Assembly: GCA_934845495.1 (NCBI GenBank)
Contig: CAKWRB010000060.1
Location: forward strand, 1 to 7,456
Source of the DNA: an uncultured bacterium
Lineage (GTDB): Bacteria > Bacillota > Clostridia > Oscillospirales > Ruminococcaceae
Direction: 5' to 3'
Length of the DNA stretch: 7,456 bases
This document shows positions 5,620-7,456 of the stretch, one piece after another; positions within the stretch are counted from its first letter, which is position 1; the number at the start of each line of letters is the position of its first letter. The position numbers and the translations under genes are program-made. Under the pieces are notes generated by a model. The model was not told the DNA's origin. It made no database searches and saw only the letters and a program-made list of their open reading frames with translations.

Positions 5620-5949
5620 GTGAACACACAGCTTCGTAAAGGTGTGATCGAGCTCTGTATCCTGGCGCTCATCGCCCAGAAGGATATGTACGGGTACGAC
5701 ATTGTCCGAGCGATGGAGAAGTACACCGACATCAACGAGGGAACCGTGTACCCCATTCTGCGGCGGCTGACCAAGGATGGCTACTTCGCCACCTATCTGG
5801 TGGAGAGCGATTCCGGTCCGGCCCGCAAGTACTATACCATGACCGACCGCGGGCGTATCTATCTGAAAAAGAACATACTCGACTGGGAGGAGATCATGCT
5901 GCTGGTCAATTCTATATTGAAAGGTGAGGAAAACGATGAACAGAAGTGA
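5620..5949 (+). CDS. PadR family transcriptional regulator
   Basis: This is a 109-aa winged-helix repressor of the short PadR-s2 type. The GTG start at 5620 is set by GGAGG at 5608-5612, 7 nt upstream; the ATG at 5606 is out of frame. Family marks are the MYGYDIVRAM segment (residues 23-32), the recognition helix EGTVYPILRRL (40-50), and the wing with SGPARKYYTMTDRG (65-78). The C-terminal helix (about 85-101) is short, as usual for dimerising s2 forms. PadR proteins bind DNA as dimers and are released by small ligands or by partner proteins. The gene heads an overlapping operon with a DUF1700/HAAS protein, a common partner of PadR in Firmicutes, and a 29-bp palindrome lies in its promoter, so negative autoregulation is likely. 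The inducing signal is not visible. Confidence 0.95.
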   Translation: MNTQLRKGVIELCILALIAQKDMYGYDIVRAMEKYTDINEGTVYPILRRLTKDGYFATYLVESDSGPARKYYTMTDRGRIYLKKNILDWEEIMLLVNSILKGEENDEQK

Positions 5950-6814
5950 GTATATCGCGCAGCTGACTGCGGCGCTGCGGGGAAAGCTGGCTGTTAATGA
6001 GATCGAGGACATTGTCCGGGACTATCAGGAATTTTTTGACGAGGGAGTCCGCCAGGGTAAAAGCGAACAGCAGGTTGCCGCCGAACTGGGAAATCCCAGA
6101 GATGTGGCAGAGCAGATCCTGTCCGATGAGCGGGCTGCCCCCGATTCCGGTGCGGCCTCCGGCGATGGCAGCTTCCGGGAGAGCTTTGCCCGGGGTGCCG
6201 GCAAGATGGCAGACAGCGCCGATCAGTTTGCCAAAAAGGCCAATGCCTTTACCCGGCGCAAGATGGATGAACATGAACAGCGCAAAGCCCGCCGCCAGGA
6301 GGAACGAGCCGAGCGTGCAGTCCGGGAGGGCCCGGCCAGTGGGTTCGGACGCTCCGGCTGTCTGGGCGCACTGCTCAAACTGCTGGCCGTGCTGATTGCC
6401 GCGCCGTTTGCGCTGGCCTTCCTGATCTGCTGCCTGACCGGTGTGATCATGGGCCTTGTGGGGATCATCGTCTCCATCTGCGGCTTCGTGGCACTGGGCG
6501 TGATCCTTCCGCTGATTCCCATTCCGGCGGTGATCTGTGCGGTGGCCGGTCTGATCTTTGTGATCTTCTTCTGCTTCACAGCGGTGATCGCCGTGTTCTG
6601 GGTCATCAAGGCAGCGCTGGTCTTTGTCCGGGATCTTCTCTTCGGACGGCGTATCGATGACGAATACTTTGACCGCACCTTCCGGGTGCGTGAGGACCCC
6701 AATGCCGGCTGGCACTTCCGGTCCGGCCCGGGGGAGGGCGACTCCTGGTCGGCGCAGGAGCCCGACCGGGACAGTTGGAACGATGATGAACAGAAGGGAG
6801 GCGATCCGGAATGA
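5936..6814 (+). CDS. DUF1700/HAAS-domain membrane protein
   Basis: This 292-aa protein starts at ATG 5936, inside the 3' end of padR (14-bp overlap, different frame), with the purine-rich AAGGTGAGG (5921-5929) upstream; the overlap suggests translational coupling. Residues 1 to about 65 are the alpha-helical DUF1700/HAAS domain (MNRSEYIAQL, then LGNPRDVAEQIL near 51-62), typical of proteins encoded beside PadR. Residues 66-135 are polar and strongly charged (RRKMDEHEQRKARRQEER, about 107-124) and probably cytosolic and partly helical. Residues about 142-232 form several hydrophobic membrane segments, the last containing FWVIKAALVF, followed by an acidic, Gly/Ser/Asp-rich hydrophilic tail (about 238-292). 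By family precedent the HAAS domain may couple a membrane signal to PadR; this is inference. A GTG at 5924 would add only four residues and overlaps the RBS. Confidence 0.9.
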   Translation: MNRSEYIAQLTAALRGKLAVNEIEDIVRDYQEFFDEGVRQGKSEQQVAAELGNPRDVAEQILSDERAAPDSGAASGDGSFRESFARGAGKMADSADQFAKKANAFTRRKMDEHEQRKARRQEERAERAVREGPASGFGRSGCLGALLKLLAVLIAAPFALAFLICCLTGVIMGLVGIIVSICGFVALGVILPLIPIPAVICAVAGLIFVIFFCFTAVIAVFWVIKAALVFVRDLLFGRRIDDEYFDRTFRVREDPNAGWHFRSGPGEGDSWSAQEPDRDSWNDDEQKGGDPE

Positions 6815-7456
6815 TCAAGCAGATTTTCAAGACATCATTGATCGTAACGGTTATTTCGCTGGTGATTACCCTGGTAATGCTTCCGTTCGGGGTACGCAGC
6901 ATGGTGGACACTGCCAACCAGTGGGCGGAGTATGCCTCCTACGAGGTGGAGTATCAGGAGCCGGCAGGCTCGGTCACCCAGGTGAATGTGAAGTTCACCG
7001 GTCTGGAGTGGCAGAGCTGCGGCATCGAGCAGCAGAGCTCGGCCAAGGACATCGTCCTCACCTCCAGCGGCCTGCAGATCTACGACATTACCACCACGGC
7101 AGAAACCGAGGGTTCGGTGCTCAATCTCACCGTGGACTTCAAGGTGAAGCCTGAATTTGAACGGTATGCCTCGCTGGCCCGGGTGGCCAATATGCTCGAA
7201 TCCGACCTGAAGGTCCCGATGGGCGTTTCGGTCACTTTTGATGAGAGCAGCTGCCGGGTGTCCAGTTACACTACCCAGAGCAATCTGCACTACATTCTGA
7301 ACGGCTTCTATGAGTATGCCCAGGAACCTTTGGCCCAGAACAGCATGATCCGGGAGCCGATCTACCAGTATGCCATCGGGACATACAGCCGTGCGGAATT
7401 TGATGCCGCCTACGACCGCGCCGCCGCCGACCTTATCGCCGATGTGAACGATACCG
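6811..7456 (+). CDS. Membrane-anchored exported protein of unknown function; 3' end outside window
   Basis: This open frame starts at ATG 6811, overlaps the DUF1700 stop by 4 bases (ATGA), and has GGGAGG (6796-6801) 9 nt upstream. It is open for 215 codons to the window edge with no stop. Residues 1-8 carry two Lys, followed by one hydrophobic segment (about 9-28: a signal anchor or uncleaved signal) without a lipobox. The rest is polar, beta-rich (VTQVNVKFTGLEW, VLNLTVDFKVKP) and probably outside the membrane, with an Asp/Ala-rich helix near the edge. Cys70 and Cys148 could form a disulfide. In many Firmicutes the gene after PadR-DUF1700 encodes a DUF4097 putative adhesin; position fits but I see no clear match. 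Function is unknown; presumably it is the exported effector or sensor of this operon. Confidence 0.85.
   Translation, partial: MIKQIFKTSLIVTVISLVITLVMLPFGVRSMVDTANQWAEYASYEVEYQEPAGSVTQVNVKFTGLEWQSCGIEQQSSAKDIVLTSSGLQIYDITTTAETEGSVLNLTVDFKVKPEFERYASLARVANMLESDLKVPMGVSVTFDESSCRVSSYTTQSNLHYILNGFYEYAQEPLAQNSMIREPIYQYAIGTYSRAEFDAAYDRAAADLIADVNDT

Noticed and set aside
5531..5623. Short plus-strand frame of about 30 codons starting at ATG 5531
   Set aside because: No ribosome binding site, and it crosses the padR promoter and operator.
5924..5935. GTG at 5924 as start of the DUF1700 protein
   Set aside because: It overlaps the purine-rich RBS that serves the ATG at 5936 and adds only four unconserved residues.

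Overview
The window looks like chromosomal DNA from a GC-rich, gut-type Firmicute. Likely relatives are Oscillospiraceae of the Faecalibacterium/Gemmiger/Subdoligranulum kind. This rests on strong AGGAGG-type ribosome binding sites, short Rho-independent terminators, TTGACA/TATAAT promoters, a PadR-DUF1700 (HAAS) operon and CxxC-type redoxins. The placement is an inference from style, not a match to a known genome. No tRNA, rRNA, CRISPR array, transposase or phage gene was seen.

Layout. (1) 1-2895 (+) is the 3' part of a large secreted cell-wall protein: a GHL10-like glycoside hydrolase domain, beta-sandwich domains, a zinc amidase (Amidase_3) domain, a Ser/Gly linker and two Big_2-like repeats, then a clean terminator. 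(2) 3106-3657 and 3747-4298 (+) are tandem genes for peroxiredoxin-like proteins of 183 aa each. They are about 74% identical without gaps. The first has a near-consensus promoter, each gene is followed by a terminator, and the second shows no obvious promoter of its own. (3) 4365-5303 (-) encodes a D-2-hydroxyacid dehydrogenase family oxidoreductase, convergent with the redoxin genes across a terminator that can work both ways. (4) 5304-5619 is a 316-base divergent regulatory region. It holds a promoter for the dehydrogenase, a promoter for padR with a nested palindrome in its spacer, and a related upstream palindrome overlapping a second possible extended -10. (5) 5620 to the window end (+) is an overlapping three-gene operon: a PadR regulator, a DUF1700/HAAS membrane protein and a membrane-anchored protein of unknown function that runs off the edge.

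How the parts may work together. The PadR-HAAS-exported-protein set has the form of a self-regulated membrane/envelope sensing unit. The operator-like palindromes suggest negative autoregulation and perhaps control of the divergent dehydrogenase. The redoxin pair appears to be an independent thiol/oxidant defence unit. Codon use, promoter and terminator placement suggest the first copy is the highly expressed one. The last 34 codons of the two redoxins are almost identical at DNA level, which points to gene conversion. I see no single clearly novel system. The most interesting parts are the duplicated promoter/operator in 5442-5599, the unrecognised third operon protein, and the converted redoxin pair.
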